Of a DNA stretch of 64,000 nt, positions 24,722 through 32,958 are shown in pieces; the first letter of the stretch is position 1, and each line of letters begins with the position of its first letter. The stretch is from Mesorhizobium hawassense (GTDB taxonomy: Bacteria > Pseudomonadota > Alphaproteobacteria > Rhizobiales > Rhizobiaceae): contig NZ_QMBP01000002.1 of the NCBI RefSeq assembly GCF_003289945.1, positions 434,001-498,000 on the forward strand, written 5' to 3'. Made by a program: the position numbers and the translations under genes. Under the pieces are notes generated by a model that was not told the origin of the DNA, did no database searches, and saw nothing but the letters and a program-made list of their open reading frames with translations.

Positions 24722-26316
24722 GCGCGGCAATACGGTCATCGAGCCGGACCTCGTGGCGGCTGGCGGCGGGCTTCGCCTTTGCCGCCCTGGGCTGCGCCAT
24801 CTTGCTGGGCGGCGTTTCCGCATGGCTGCTCGGATCGGTGGCGATCGCCGGCCTTTCCGCCGCCGCCTTCACTTTCAACTTTCACATGGCGGCGGCTTTC
24901 ATCAGACTGTTCGCCGTCGGCCGCACCGCTGCCCGCTATGGCGAGCGCCTGACCGGTCACAAGGCGGCGCTCACCGATCAGATAGCGCGTCGCGTCGAGC
25001 TCTTCGCCGCCATGGCGGCGGCGCCGGCGGTGCTCAGGACGGGATGGCAGCTTGGCGATGATGCTCGCCTTGCCGACTACCTCGACGACGTCGAGGACCT
25101 CGACTACGCCAGGCTGCGCGCCGGCCTGCCGGCGCTGACGCTCGCCTGCGGCCTCGCGATCCTGATCGCGGCCTCGGCGGTCCTCGCGCCTTTGTCCCTC
25201 CTACCGATCACCCTCTTGCTGCTTGCCATCCTGTTCGCGGGGAACCGGGTGGCCAAGGCTGGCGCCATGGCATGGGAGCGGACCAGGTCGCTGCGTCGCG
25301 GGGGCGCAAGCCGACTTGGCGCGGCCATGGCGTCAGCCGTGCCTTTGAAGGCGGAGGGCGCATGGAGCCGCGAATGCGCCGAAGCCCTCGCGGCGTTCTC
25401 CCGCGCCGATGGGGCGCTGCTTGGGCTTCGCCAGCTGCAGGCCGTGCTGGACATGATCGGCACGACCTTCGGTCCGGTTGCCGGCATCAGCGTGATGGCG
25501 GCGGCCTGGCATGCCGGCCGACAGGGCACGGAACTCCTCCCGCCCATGCTGCTCGCCTTCTCCTGGATTGCGCTGGGCGAAGCCATGAATGGCGCATCGC
25601 GCATAGCGGTTGCCATGCTTCGCCGCAACGCGGCTCGCAACGAGATCGGACATTGGATGCAAGCAGCGCCGGCCGGCAGACCCAGTTCGGCGCTGGACGA
25701 GACCTTGCCGCGCCTCCTGCGCCACGGCGCCCTGCAGCGCCGGGCACCTGACGGCCGGGCGATCGGAACGCCCATCTCCCTGCTTCTCGCGCCGGGTCAG
25801 ACGACGATGCTCGTCGGAGCTAGCGGTTCGGGCAAGACCAGCCTGCTCAAGCAGATCGCCGGCTGGATCGGCGACGACGCCTTCGCGGCAGGCGACCGCA
25901 TTCTTTCGGCCAGCGAGCGACGCGCGCAAGCCACCCTCGTCCTGCACGACGCGGTCATCATCGAAGACACCGTCCGCGCCAACCTGTTTGCCGGCGATGC
26001 TCCGGACGCCGCACTCTGGCGAGCGCTGGAGGCCGTCGAGATGGATGGTCGCATCCACGAGGCCGGCGGATTGGACGCCTGGATCAGGCAGGACCGGTTC
26101 TCGCTTGGCGAGGCGCAGCGCATCAATCTCGCGCGCGCCTGGCTGTCATCCCGGCCGCTCATGCTGCTCGACGAGCCGACGGAGCACCTGGACTACGAAC
26201 AGGGCCAGCGCATCCTCGAGCGTCTGCTGGCGCATCTCGGCGACAGGATCGTCGTCATCTCGACCCACCGCGCATCGTCGCTTCGCGACGCCCGCACCAT
26301 CGAGCTGCAACCCTAG
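24718..26316 (+). CDS. cydC: ABC transporter CydC (cytochrome bd assembly, thiol export)
   Basis: A 532-residue partner of CydD with a membrane domain (about 15-310) and an ATPase domain. Walker A GASGSGKTS is near 365 and Walker B LMLLDEPTEHLD near 480. The signature motif is degenerate (FSLGEAQR instead of LSGGQ), so one ATP site may be weak, as in asymmetric exporters. The stop codon TAG lies inside the edge of a dispersed palindromic repeat that fills the whole gap to the convergent HerA-like gene. Confidence 0.88.
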   Translation: MSAAIRSSSRTSWRLAAGFAFAALGCAILLGGVSAWLLGSVAIAGLSAAAFTFNFHMAAAFIRLFAVGRTAARYGERLTGHKAALTDQIARRVELFAAMAAAPAVLRTGWQLGDDARLADYLDDVEDLDYARLRAGLPALTLACGLAILIAASAVLAPLSLLPITLLLLAILFAGNRVAKAGAMAWERTRSLRRGGASRLGAAMASAVPLKAEGAWSRECAEALAAFSRADGALLGLRQLQAVLDMIGTTFGPVAGISVMAAAWHAGRQGTELLPPMLLAFSWIALGEAMNGASRIAVAMLRRNAARNEIGHWMQAAPAGRPSSALDETLPRLLRHGALQRRAPDGRAIGTPISLLLAPGQTTMLVGASGSGKTSLLKQIAGWIGDDAFAAGDRILSASERRAQATLVLHDAVIIEDTVRANLFAGDAPDAALWRALEAVEMDGRIHEAGGLDAWIRQDRFSLGEAQRINLARAWLSSRPLMLLDEPTEHLDYEQGQRILERLLAHLGDRIVVISTHRASSLRDARTIELQP

Positions 26317-26438
26317 GACGTTTCACCGTTTCACGGAAACGGCGAGCCGCTCTATCTCTTTGTTTTGACGCTATTCCGGACGGAAGGCTACGGCGAAGTC
26401 GCAGCCTACCGCTCACACTTTTCCTGGATTTGCTCTAG
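26313..26438 (-). repeat. Dispersed palindromic repeat family 1, copy B
   Basis: A full-length copy in inverted orientation relative to copy A, bounded by CTAG at both ends (CTAGGACGTTTCACCG ... TTGCTCTAG). It occupies the complete interval between the convergent cydC and HerA-like genes and supplies part of the cydC stop codon. It could act as a bidirectional transcript end. Confidence 0.85.
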
Positions 26439-27932
26439 TCACGCCGCCGAGCTGTCCTGCTCCCCGGCGTTCGGGTCGCCTGGCGCCGTCGCCCAGGCGA
26501 GTTCGACCAGCGTCACGGTGCGCCTGCCGGTGCCGTCGACCTGGCAGACGATGAGGCCCTGCTCCTCGATATAGTCGAGCAGCCGCCGCGCGCGGCGCAG
26601 CGAATGCGATCCGTAGGCACGCGCGATCGCCGCGTCGCTCGGACAGGGCCAGCCTTCCTTGGCCGCCCGGGCGATCATCATGAACACGCCCTGCATGTCC
26701 TCCGGCAGCAGCGAGGCGCGTACGGAGACGTCGCGCCACGCATCGTCCTCGGCCATGTCCGAACCGACGCCGGCGCGCGCCCGCGTCAGCATGCGGCGGA
26801 ATTCCGAAAGATCGGGCACGACCGAAGCCAGACCCTCGATGCGGCAGCGAACCACGAACTCCTGATAGAGCACGCCGATGACACGGAACCCGGCATCCGG
26901 CTCGGCCAGGATGGCGCGCAGGATGCGGTCCATGCGCTCGCGCCGCTCGGCCAGATCCTCGGCACTGGGCTGCGGCTCCGCCGGCTCGGGTCGGATATCC
27001 AACGGCGCGGCCTTGGCCGCCATCAACTGATCGAGAAGGTCCGGCGAAGGCCGGCGTTGCGGCCTGACCGTCTCCGGCGGCGGCGCCGCCAGGATGATCG
27101 AACGCGCATCCTCCAGCGTCGCCTCCGGCAGCGGCATCAGCCGCGGCGTGCCGTTGCGCGGACTGGTTTCGGTCTGGCCGATGCGCACGCCGAGCGGACG
27201 GCGCGACAGCGCCGGACCGAGCGCCATGAAATGCCCGCGCTCCAGGTCGCGAAACGCCTCGGCCTGCCGCCGTTCCATACCGAGCAGGTCTGCGGCGCGC
27301 GCCATATCGATGTCGAGGAAGGTGCGGCCCATCAGGAAGTTGGAGGCTTCCGCCGCGACGTTCTTGGCGAGCTTCGCCAGCCGCTGCGTGGCGATGATGC
27401 CGGCAAGCCCGCGCTTGCGGCCGCGGCACATCAGGTTGGTCATGGCGCCGAGCGAGAGTTTTCGCGCTTCGTCGGAAACCTCGCCGGCGGCGGCGGGCGC
27501 GAAGAGTTGCGCTTCGTCCACCACCACCAGCATCGGATACCAATGGTCGCGCGCGACCTCGAACAACCCGCCGAGGAAAGCCGCGGCGCGCCGCATCTGG
27601 TTCTCGGCGTCGAGCCCCTCGAGATTGAGCACCGTCGAGACGCGGTGGATGCGCGCCCGCTCGCCCGCCGCCTGCAGGCCGCGCTCGGTATGCTCCTCGG
27701 CGTCGATCACCAGGTGTCCGAAGCGTTCGCCGAGCGATACGAAGTCGCCTTCGGGGTCGATGATGGTCTGCTGCACCCAGGGCGCGCTCTGTTCGAGCAG
27801 CCGGCGCAGCAGATGCGACTTGCCGGAGCCCGAATTGCCCTGCACCAGCAGGCGGGTCGCAAGCAGTTCCTCAAGGTCGAGGGCCGCCGCCGCGCCTGCC
27901 GTGGTCTGGCCCATCTCGATTGCAACGGTCAT
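26439..27932 (-). CDS. HerA/DUF87-type ATP-binding protein
   Basis: A 497-residue P-loop ATPase of the HerA-FtsK class: Walker A GNSGSGKSHLL at 32-42, IDPEGDFVSLGE near 58, Walker B MLVVVDEAQLF near 133, then GRKRGLAGIIATQRL near 170 with the arginine/glutamine sensor region. The C-terminal third is Pro-rich, then helical. Single HerA-like ATPases without a NurA or SIR2 partner occur in many alphaproteobacteria; the role is unknown. No nuclease partner lies beside it, so an antiphage reading is not supported. Confidence 0.82.
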   Translation of the reverse strand: MTVAIEMGQTTAGAAAALDLEELLATRLLVQGNSGSGKSHLLRRLLEQSAPWVQQTIIDPEGDFVSLGERFGHLVIDAEEHTERGLQAAGERARIHRVSTVLNLEGLDAENQMRRAAAFLGGLFEVARDHWYPMLVVVDEAQLFAPAAAGEVSDEARKLSLGAMTNLMCRGRKRGLAGIIATQRLAKLAKNVAAEASNFLMGRTFLDIDMARAADLLGMERRQAEAFRDLERGHFMALGPALSRRPLGVRIGQTETSPRNGTPRLMPLPEATLEDARSIILAAPPPETVRPQRRPSPDLLDQLMAAKAAPLDIRPEPAEPQPSAEDLAERRERMDRILRAILAEPDAGFRVIGVLYQEFVVRCRIEGLASVVPDLSEFRRMLTRARAGVGSDMAEDDAWRDVSVRASLLPEDMQGVFMMIARAAKEGWPCPSDAAIARAYGSHSLRRARRLLDYIEEQGLIVCQVDGTGRRTVTLVELAWATAPGDPNAGEQDSSAA

Positions 27933-28035
27933 GTCTCGACTCGGATCGTCTCCCTGCGCGCGACGGGCTTACCAACCCGAGCGCGGCGCGTCGAGCATGG
28001 CCTGCCACCGGCCAGGCAATGTTCCACATCTAAGG

Positions 28036-28079
28036 GCGGGCGTCGGCCCGTCCCTAGGCGAGCGTCAGCTCGTCCCTAT
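28036..28079 (+). repeat. Tandem 22-base repeat with covarying hairpins
   Basis: Two 22-base units (28036-28057, 28058-28079) differ at four places. Each forms a small hairpin: GGGC-GTCG-GCCC in the first and GAGC-GTCA-GCTC in the second, where the stem change G-C to A-T is compensated. Both are followed by GTCCCTA. The stretch 27933-28195 holds nothing else I can support. Confidence 0.55.
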
Positions 28080-28195
28080 GGGCGAGTGGCGGGAGCCTGT
28101 CGCCAGCGTAACTGGTCCGACCACCATTTCGCTGGCGCCGGCCGGCCATTGGCGTATCATCGTGGCGGGACAGGGTTCATGGCAGGAGGAGGCCG

Positions 28196-28468
28196 ATGGA
28201 CGTCGCTGCCGAAGTGCCCGTCGCCGAGTTGACGGTGCAAGACCTTGTTGCGTCTGCCCTTTCGAAATTTCGCGCCGGCGACACCGTCTCGACGCGCGCC
28301 ATGCTCGACGCCGTTCGTCGTTCCGATCCGGCCTGCGATGACAGCGACGACCATCTCGTCGAAGTGATCGTCATGGCGGCAATTGGTAAGACCATGGGCG
28401 TTGTCTTCGACCATCGCTCACCGGACGAGCGTCTGCCGCTTCCTCAAGGTATTTCCCTGCGGGCCTAG
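28196..28468 (+). CDS. Hypothetical protein, 90 residues
   Basis: Not recognised. A strong ribosome-binding site (AGGAGGAG) lies before the ATG, and composition is that of a real soluble protein: an acidic N-terminal half with a predicted helix pair (LTVQDLVASALSKFRAGDTV) and a hydrophobic middle (HLVEVIVMAAIGKTMGVVFD). It stands alone between two minus-strand genes. No motif, signal peptide or membrane helix is evident. Confidence 0.6.
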   Translation: MDVAAEVPVAELTVQDLVASALSKFRAGDTVSTRAMLDAVRRSDPACDDSDDHLVEVIVMAAIGKTMGVVFDHRSPDERLPLPQGISLRA

Positions 28469-28491
28469 AAAGTCACCGAGTTCTGGGTCGG

Positions 28492-28535
28492 GCGAGCCGC
28501 CATACGCAGGCCGGCCTCACCTGAATATCGGCAGA
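28492..28535 (+). repeat. Dispersed palindromic repeat family 2, half copy
   Basis: GCAGGCCGGCCTCACCTGAA (inside 28506-28525) and its flanks are nearly identical to the right arm of the full copy at 32817-32958. Only the right half is present, directly before the stop codon of the SnoaL-like gene. Confidence 0.7.
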
Positions 28536-28536
28536 T

Positions 28537-29022
28537 CTAGCTGCCCGATGGATGCGGCATATAACCGACGAAACCGGCGATCTTCCAGCGTCCGCCGACC
28601 TTGCGGCAGAAGTAGAGCGTCTGCCATTTGAGCCGGTCGACGCTGCCGTCGGCCTTGGCGATCGAGCCGTCGAACTTCTTGTGCAGCACCGCGCGGTCGC
28701 CGTCGACGTCGATATCGCGCATGTTGGTGACGCGGAAAATCGCCTCGCGCAGCGGCTCGGCGAATTTCGTCGCGGCTGTCTCCTTGGCCTGGCGCAGCCA
28801 TTCGTCGCGGTAGATGTCCACCCTGGGAAATTGCAGCCGCCAGCCATCGGCATTGGGCAGGAAATGCGCATGCATACCGAAAAAACTCTCGGCGATGAAA
28901 TCGTCCTCGACCATCGACCAGTCCTGTCCGAGGAAGGCATCGATGTCGCGCCGCACCAGCATTTCCCACAGCGCGTGGCGATCGGCATCGCCTTCCGGGA
29001 AAGGATTCTCGTCGAAGGTCAT
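28537..29022 (-). CDS. SnoaL/NTF2-like protein
   Basis: A 161-residue protein of the cone-shaped SnoaL/NTF2 fold, with ALWEMLVRRDIDAFLGQDW at 17-35, then strands ending in WQTLYFCRKVGGRWKIAGFV. Family members bind small hydrophobic ligands or catalyse simple isomerisations and hydrolyses; no catalytic residue can be assigned. It is divergent from the RidA-like operon and shares its promoter region, including the putative RpiR operator. A similar fold is fused to the monooxygenase at 30957. Confidence 0.75.
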   Translation of the reverse strand: MTFDENPFPEGDADRHALWEMLVRRDIDAFLGQDWSMVEDDFIAESFFGMHAHFLPNADGWRLQFPRVDIYRDEWLRQAKETAATKFAEPLREAIFRVTNMRDIDVDGDRAVLHKKFDGSIAKADGSVDRLKWQTLYFCRKVGGRWKIAGFVGYMPHPSGS

Positions 29023-29088
29023 GTTGGTTCTCTCCTGGATGGGATGCCGACGGTCGAGCGCCGCGCACCATGCTGAGCTTCCTGTAAC

Positions 29089-29123
29089 AAAGCAACATCA
29101 ATTCTGAAATTCTGTTGCTTTCC
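29089..29123. promoter_or_regulatory. Putative RpiR-family operator
   Basis: AAAGCAACA (29089-29097) and TGTTGCTTT (29113-29121) form a perfect 9-bp inverted repeat. Its right half, read in reverse as GGAAAGCAACAGAATT (29123-29108), matches GGAAAGTAACAGACAT at 33994-34009 beside the rpiR-type gene in 13 of 16 positions. It sits between the SnoaL-like gene and the RidA-like operon. Confidence 0.6.
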
Positions 29124-29136
29124 AACAAGCCTCTAT

Positions 29137-29198
29137 GAGGATTGCGCCGGGAGGCGTAGAGGGGCACGAGAAGCCCCGACCGCAAAGCGGTAATCCTC
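29137..29198 (+). ncRNA. Candidate structured leader (compact four-helix junction)
   Basis: P1 GAGGATT (29137-29143) pairs exactly with AATCCTC (29192-29198). Inside are three hairpins: P2 CGCC-GGGA-GGCG (29145-29156, plus a G-U pair), P3 GGGGC-ACGAGAA-GCCCC (29161-29177) and P4 ACCGC-AAA-GCGGT (29179-29191). P1 joins P2 and P4 with no unpaired base, so the fold is compact. The ribosome-binding site AGGAGG starts 12 bases after P1. I do not recognise it as a known riboswitch class, and it is not a tRNA. Confidence 0.45.
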
Positions 29199-29221
29199 GA
29201 TTTCCGAACAGGAGGCCTTTC

Positions 29222-29587
29222 TTGCCCAAGCAGTGTTTTGGAACTTCGCATGTCCCGCTGTCGCCAGCAGTGCGCGCCGGCGATTTCGTCTATGTCTCCG
29301 GCCAGGTGCCGGTGGGCAGCGACGGGCTTGTCGTAAAGGGCGGCATCGCAGACCAGGCCGAGCAGGTGCTGCAGAACATCAAGGCAGCACTTGCGCTCGC
29401 CGGCTGCACCATGGACGATGTGGTCAAGACCACCGTCTGGCTGGAGGACGCCCGCGACTTCGGCACGTTCAACGCTGTCTACGCCAAGCATTTTCCAAAA
29501 GATCCGCCGGCGCGCACCACGGTCGAGTCGCGCCTGATGATCGACATCAAGATCGAGATCGAAGCCGTCGCCTACCGGCCGGTCTGA
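29222..29587 (+). CDS. RidA/YjgF/Rid family protein
   Basis: A 121-residue trimeric Rid-family protein, which hydrolyses reactive enamine/imine intermediates to keto products and ammonia. Seen: AGDFVYVSGQVPVG, then VLQNIKAALALAGCTMDDVVKTTVWL, and PPARTTVESRL with the conserved Arg of RidA. TTG 29222 is chosen because AGGAGG lies six bases upstream; the frame stays open before it but runs into the structured leader. It is first in an operon with the metallo-amidohydrolase, so it may clear imines formed by amino compound breakdown. Confidence 0.85.
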   Translation: MPKQCFGTSHVPLSPAVRAGDFVYVSGQVPVGSDGLVVKGGIADQAEQVLQNIKAALALAGCTMDDVVKTTVWLEDARDFGTFNAVYAKHFPKDPPARTTVESRLMIDIKIEIEAVAYRPV

Positions 29588-29593
29588 TCGCCC

Positions 29594-29650
29594 GGCGCAA
29601 TCCCAGGAAAAGTGTATGGCGGTTTTCCGTTCGGAATTGCGTAAAACAAA
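29594..29650 (+). repeat. Dispersed repeat family 1, half copy D1
   Basis: GCAATCCCAGGAAAAGTGTA ... GGAATTGCGT. The arms GCAATCCC and GGAATTGC and the inner GGAAAA/TTTTCC give a stem-loop. It is the left half of the full repeat. Confidence 0.75.
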
Positions 29651-29651
29651 C

Positions 29652-29711
29652 AGGCAATTCCAGGAAAAGTGCTTAGCGGTATTCCGTCCGGAATTGCGTG
29701 AAACAAACAAC
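29652..29711 (+). repeat. Dispersed repeat family 1, half copy D2
   Basis: A second half copy in tandem with D1, starting GCAATTCCAGGAAAAGTG and ending GGAATTGCGTGAAAC. The pair fills the gap between the RidA-like stop and the ribosome-binding site AGGGAGG of the amidohydrolase, so two consecutive hairpins would stand in the operon mRNA. Confidence 0.75.
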
Positions 29712-29723
29712 AGGGAGGCACCG

Positions 29724-30947
29724 ATGCAGTTCGATCTTTTGATCAAGGGCGGGCGCGTCATCGATCCCGCATCGGGCCTGGACGCGCAGTGCGACATTGC
29801 CGTCGCCGACGGCCGCGTCGCCGCGATGGACGCGGCCATCGACGCCGAAGCCGCGGCTGAAGTCGTCGACGCCAGGGACTGCATCGTCACGCCCGGCCTT
29901 GTCGACCTGCACAGCCACGTCTATTGGGGCGGCACCTCGCTCGGCGTCGATGCCGACCGGCTCGCCGCCAAGAGCGGCACCACCACCTTCATCGACGCCG
30001 GCAGTGCCGGTGCCGGCAATTTCCTTGGCTTCCGCAGGCACGTGATCGAGCGCTCGAAAGTCCGCATCCTCGCTTACGTCAACATCTCCTTTGCCGGCAT
30101 ATTCGGCTTCGCGAACACAGTGTCGGTCGGCGAGTGCAGCGATCTCAGGCTTTGCGAGCCGCGCGAGGCGGTTGCCGCTGTGCGTGAGCACGCCGATGTC
30201 GTCGTCGGCGTCAAGGTGCGCTCGGGCAAGCATGCCGGCGGCACTAGCGGCATCGCCCCGGTCGACCTCGCGCTCGAAGCCGCCGACAAGGCGGGCTTGC
30301 CGCTGATGGCGCATATCGACGAGCCGCCGCCCGGCCGCTCGGAGGTGCTGCCGAGGCTGCGCCGCGGCGACATCCTCACCCATTGCTTTCGTCCGTTTCC
30401 CAACGCGCCGGTCTTCGCCTCCGGCGCGGTGCGGCCGGACATGCGGCTGGCGCGCGAGCGCGGCGTCATTTTCGACATCGGCCACGGCATGGGCTCCTTC
30501 GACTTCGAGGTCGCGAAAGCGATGCTCGCCGAGGGTCTTGCACCCGACGTCATCTCGAGCGACGTGCATCTCTACTGCGTCGACGGCCCCGCCTTCGACA
30601 TCCTGGTCTGCATGTCGAAGCTGATGGCGCTCGGCATGCCGCTGGTCGAGGTGCTGCGCGCCGCGACGGCGAATCCCGCGCGGGCGATTGCCCGGCCCGA
30701 GCTCGGTACGCTGAAGGTCGGCGGCATCGGCGACGTCGCGGTGCTGCGACAGCAGCCGGGCCGCTTCACCTTCGTCGATGCTGTTGGGGCATCCTTGGTT
30801 TCGGATCGGCGGCTGGTGTCCAACGGCATCGTCATCGCCGGCAAATGGTGGTCGAACGACGCGCCCGACCACAACGAGACCGAGCGCTTCGAGCAGCATG
30901 CGCATCACACGCATGTGGATGTGGCGGCCAGGCATCTTGGGCGGTGA
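29724..30947 (+). CDS. Amidohydrolase/deacetylase family metallohydrolase
   Basis: A 407-residue TIM-barrel metal hydrolase of the dihydroorotase-like amidohydrolase group. Metal-site motifs: VDLHSHVYWGG near 60, the VKVR segment with a likely carboxylated lysine near 155, LPLMAHIDEPPP near 190, and DILTHCFRPFP near 215, with VISSDVHLY near 275 supplying the aspartate. It cleaves cyclic amides or N-acyl groups; the substrate is unknown. AGGGAGG lies before ATG 29724. It is paired with the RidA-like gene and lies beside a monooxygenase and an RpiR regulator. Confidence 0.85.
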   Translation: MQFDLLIKGGRVIDPASGLDAQCDIAVADGRVAAMDAAIDAEAAAEVVDARDCIVTPGLVDLHSHVYWGGTSLGVDADRLAAKSGTTTFIDAGSAGAGNFLGFRRHVIERSKVRILAYVNISFAGIFGFANTVSVGECSDLRLCEPREAVAAVREHADVVVGVKVRSGKHAGGTSGIAPVDLALEAADKAGLPLMAHIDEPPPGRSEVLPRLRRGDILTHCFRPFPNAPVFASGAVRPDMRLARERGVIFDIGHGMGSFDFEVAKAMLAEGLAPDVISSDVHLYCVDGPAFDILVCMSKLMALGMPLVEVLRAATANPARAIARPELGTLKVGGIGDVAVLRQQPGRFTFVDAVGASLVSDRRLVSNGIVIAGKWWSNDAPDHNETERFEQHAHHTHVDVAARHLGR

Positions 30948-30956
30948 TTGGCGGCG

Positions 30957-32747
30957 TCACCGCCTCGCGTTGCTCGGCTCGCCATAGACCGGCGTCGCTA
31001 TTCCCTCCATCCGCGCCTTGAGCTGCAGCGCCACATATTTCGAATAGAAGCGCGACAGCGCCAGGTTGCCGCCGTGGAACCACAGCGCCTCCTGCGCCGT
31101 CGGCTTCCACATGTTGCGCAACTCGCCCTGCCAGGGTCCGGGATCGCCCTTCACGCCGGAGCCGAGGCCCCAGCACGGGCCGACCTTGGTGGCCACCTCG
31201 CGCGAGACGATCCCCGCCACGGTCTCATTCATCGACTGGTAGCCGGTGCAGCAGACGATCGCGTCGACGGCCAGATCGCTGCCGTCATCGAACAGGATGC
31301 CGCTCGGCGTCAGCGACTTGATGCCGACGCCGCTCTTGACCTTGATTTCGCCGCTCAGGATCAGCTCGCAGGCGCCGACGTCGATGTAGAAGCCGGAACC
31401 CGTGCGGTAGGCCTTCATCAACAGTCCGGTCTCGTCCTCGCCGAAATCAAGGGCGAAACCGGTATCGGCGAGACGCCGGTAGAAATCCGCGTCGCGCGCC
31501 CTGATCACGTCGTAGAGCGCGCGCTGGCCCTTCGGCACCAGCGCGAACGGCGTCGAGGCGACGATCATGTCGGCCTTGTCGGTGGTGATGCCGCGCGCCA
31601 GCGCCTTTTCCGAGAATATCTCGAAGCCGACATCCATCAGCGTGTCGGACTTCACCACGGTCGTCGGCGAGCGCTGCACCATGGTGACCTTGGCGCTCGC
31701 TTCCCAGAGATCGACGCTGACATCGTGCCCGGAACTTGCCGCGCCGATCACCGCGACGCGCCTGCCGCGGAATTTCTCGCCGGTGGCATACTGGCTGGAA
31801 TGCAGAAGCTCGCCCTTGAAGCTGTCGGCGCCTGGCAATTCGATCTGCCGTGGCGGCCCATAGGCGCCGGTGGCGAAGACGACGTGCTTCGGCTTCAGCG
31901 TGATGCGCTGGCCGACGCGGTCGACCACGACGGTCCAGACCTTTTCGACCTCGTCATAGGCGGCGCTGATGCATTTGGTGGCGACCCAATAGTTCAGCTC
32001 CATGACGCGGGTATACATTTCCAGCCAGTCGCCCATCTTGTCCTTGGGCGTGAAGACCGGCCAGTTTTCCGGGAACGGAACATAGGGCAGATGGTCGTAC
32101 CAGACCGGGTCGTGCAGCACGAGCGAGCGGTACCGGTTGCGCCAGGAATCGCCGGCGCGCGCATTCTTCTCGATGACCAGCGTCGGAACGCCGAGTTGCC
32201 GCAGCCGGGCGCCCAGCATGATGCCGCCCTGCCCGCCGCCGATCACCAGGCAGTAGGGCTGCTCGTGCATGCCGAGATCGCGCGCCTCGCGCGCCCTTTT
32301 CTCCGCCCACGTCTCGCGCTTGGGGTCTGCCTTGTGGCGGATGCCGAGCGGGCGGGCCGGGCCCTTCTGCTCTTCGAAACCCTTGAGTTCGCTCATCGCT
32401 GTGAAAAGCGTGTAGCAGCGGCCGTCCTTGAGCCGCAGGATGCCCTCGCCCCGCGCAACTGCCGTCTCGAAGCTGAACCAGGCCTCGATGATGCCATCGT
32501 CGACGCTTGGCTCCCCGGACAGCCGCCAATGCGACGGCTGCGCCAGAGACAACGTCGCCTTCAGCATCTCGCGGATCGCGGCCTGCCCCTCCATGGTCTT
32601 GATGTTCCAGGTGAAGGTCAAAAGATCGCGCCAGTAGCAATCCTCGGCGAACAGGCCGGTCGCCGCCTCGATGTCGCCAACCTCCAGCGCCTGGCCGAAA
32701 GCGCCGAGCCAGGTTGCCGCCTGTTGCGATGATGCGATGTCGAGCAT
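30957..32747 (-). CDS. Flavin-containing monooxygenase with N-terminal SnoaL-like domain
   Basis: A 596-residue two-domain protein. Residues 1-130 form an NTF2/SnoaL-like domain (FGQALEVGDIEAATGLFAED). From about 160 follows an FAD-binding monooxygenase domain: VIGGGQGGIMLGARL (FAD), then AVIGAASSGHDVSVDL (NADPH) near 350 and VCCTGYQ near 505. It resembles YUC-type and Baeyer-Villiger-like flavoproteins. It may oxidise a nitrogen or carbonyl compound in the same pathway as the neighbouring hydrolase. It ends ten bases from the convergent amidohydrolase. Confidence 0.85.
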   Translation of the reverse strand: MLDIASSQQAATWLGAFGQALEVGDIEAATGLFAEDCYWRDLLTFTWNIKTMEGQAAIREMLKATLSLAQPSHWRLSGEPSVDDGIIEAWFSFETAVARGEGILRLKDGRCYTLFTAMSELKGFEEQKGPARPLGIRHKADPKRETWAEKRAREARDLGMHEQPYCLVIGGGQGGIMLGARLRQLGVPTLVIEKNARAGDSWRNRYRSLVLHDPVWYDHLPYVPFPENWPVFTPKDKMGDWLEMYTRVMELNYWVATKCISAAYDEVEKVWTVVVDRVGQRITLKPKHVVFATGAYGPPRQIELPGADSFKGELLHSSQYATGEKFRGRRVAVIGAASSGHDVSVDLWEASAKVTMVQRSPTTVVKSDTLMDVGFEIFSEKALARGITTDKADMIVASTPFALVPKGQRALYDVIRARDADFYRRLADTGFALDFGEDETGLLMKAYRTGSGFYIDVGACELILSGEIKVKSGVGIKSLTPSGILFDDGSDLAVDAIVCCTGYQSMNETVAGIVSREVATKVGPCWGLGSGVKGDPGPWQGELRNMWKPTAQEALWFHGGNLALSRFYSKYVALQLKARMEGIATPVYGEPSNARR

Positions 32748-32816
32748 TTTTGTCTTTCTCTCCGAATATGACGAATGACATGACCACCTTTCTAGGCCTT
32801 GCCGAAAACTCGCCTT

Positions 32817-32958
32817 GAGGCAGTCGAGATTCAGGTCAGGCCGGGCCGAAAATGGTGACTTCCGAGAACCGGAGCGGAGCGTACTTAACGTACGTGAGCA
32901 CCGGAAGCGCAGGAAGCCGCCATTTGCAGGCCGGCCTCACCTGAATATCGGCTGCCTC
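32817..32958 (+). repeat. Dispersed palindromic repeat family 2, full copy
   Basis: An imperfect inverted repeat with 47-base arms (about 8-9 mismatches) beginning GAGGCAGTCGAGATTCAGGT and ending CGGCTGCCTC, around a centre with GCGTACTTAACGTACG. The right end overlaps the rpiR stop codon by two bases. A half copy lies at 28492-28535. It fills the gap between two minus-strand genes, so their junction mRNA would carry a very long hairpin. Confidence 0.85.

Noticed and set aside
26439..27932. HerA-based antiphage system
   Set aside because: No nuclease, SIR2, or other effector gene lies next to the ATPase; neighbours are respiratory and hypothetical genes.
29137..29198. tRNA gene
   Set aside because: The fold has four helices and a 7-bp closing stem, but the loop of the last arm is AAA, there is no T-loop, and it is only 62 bases long.
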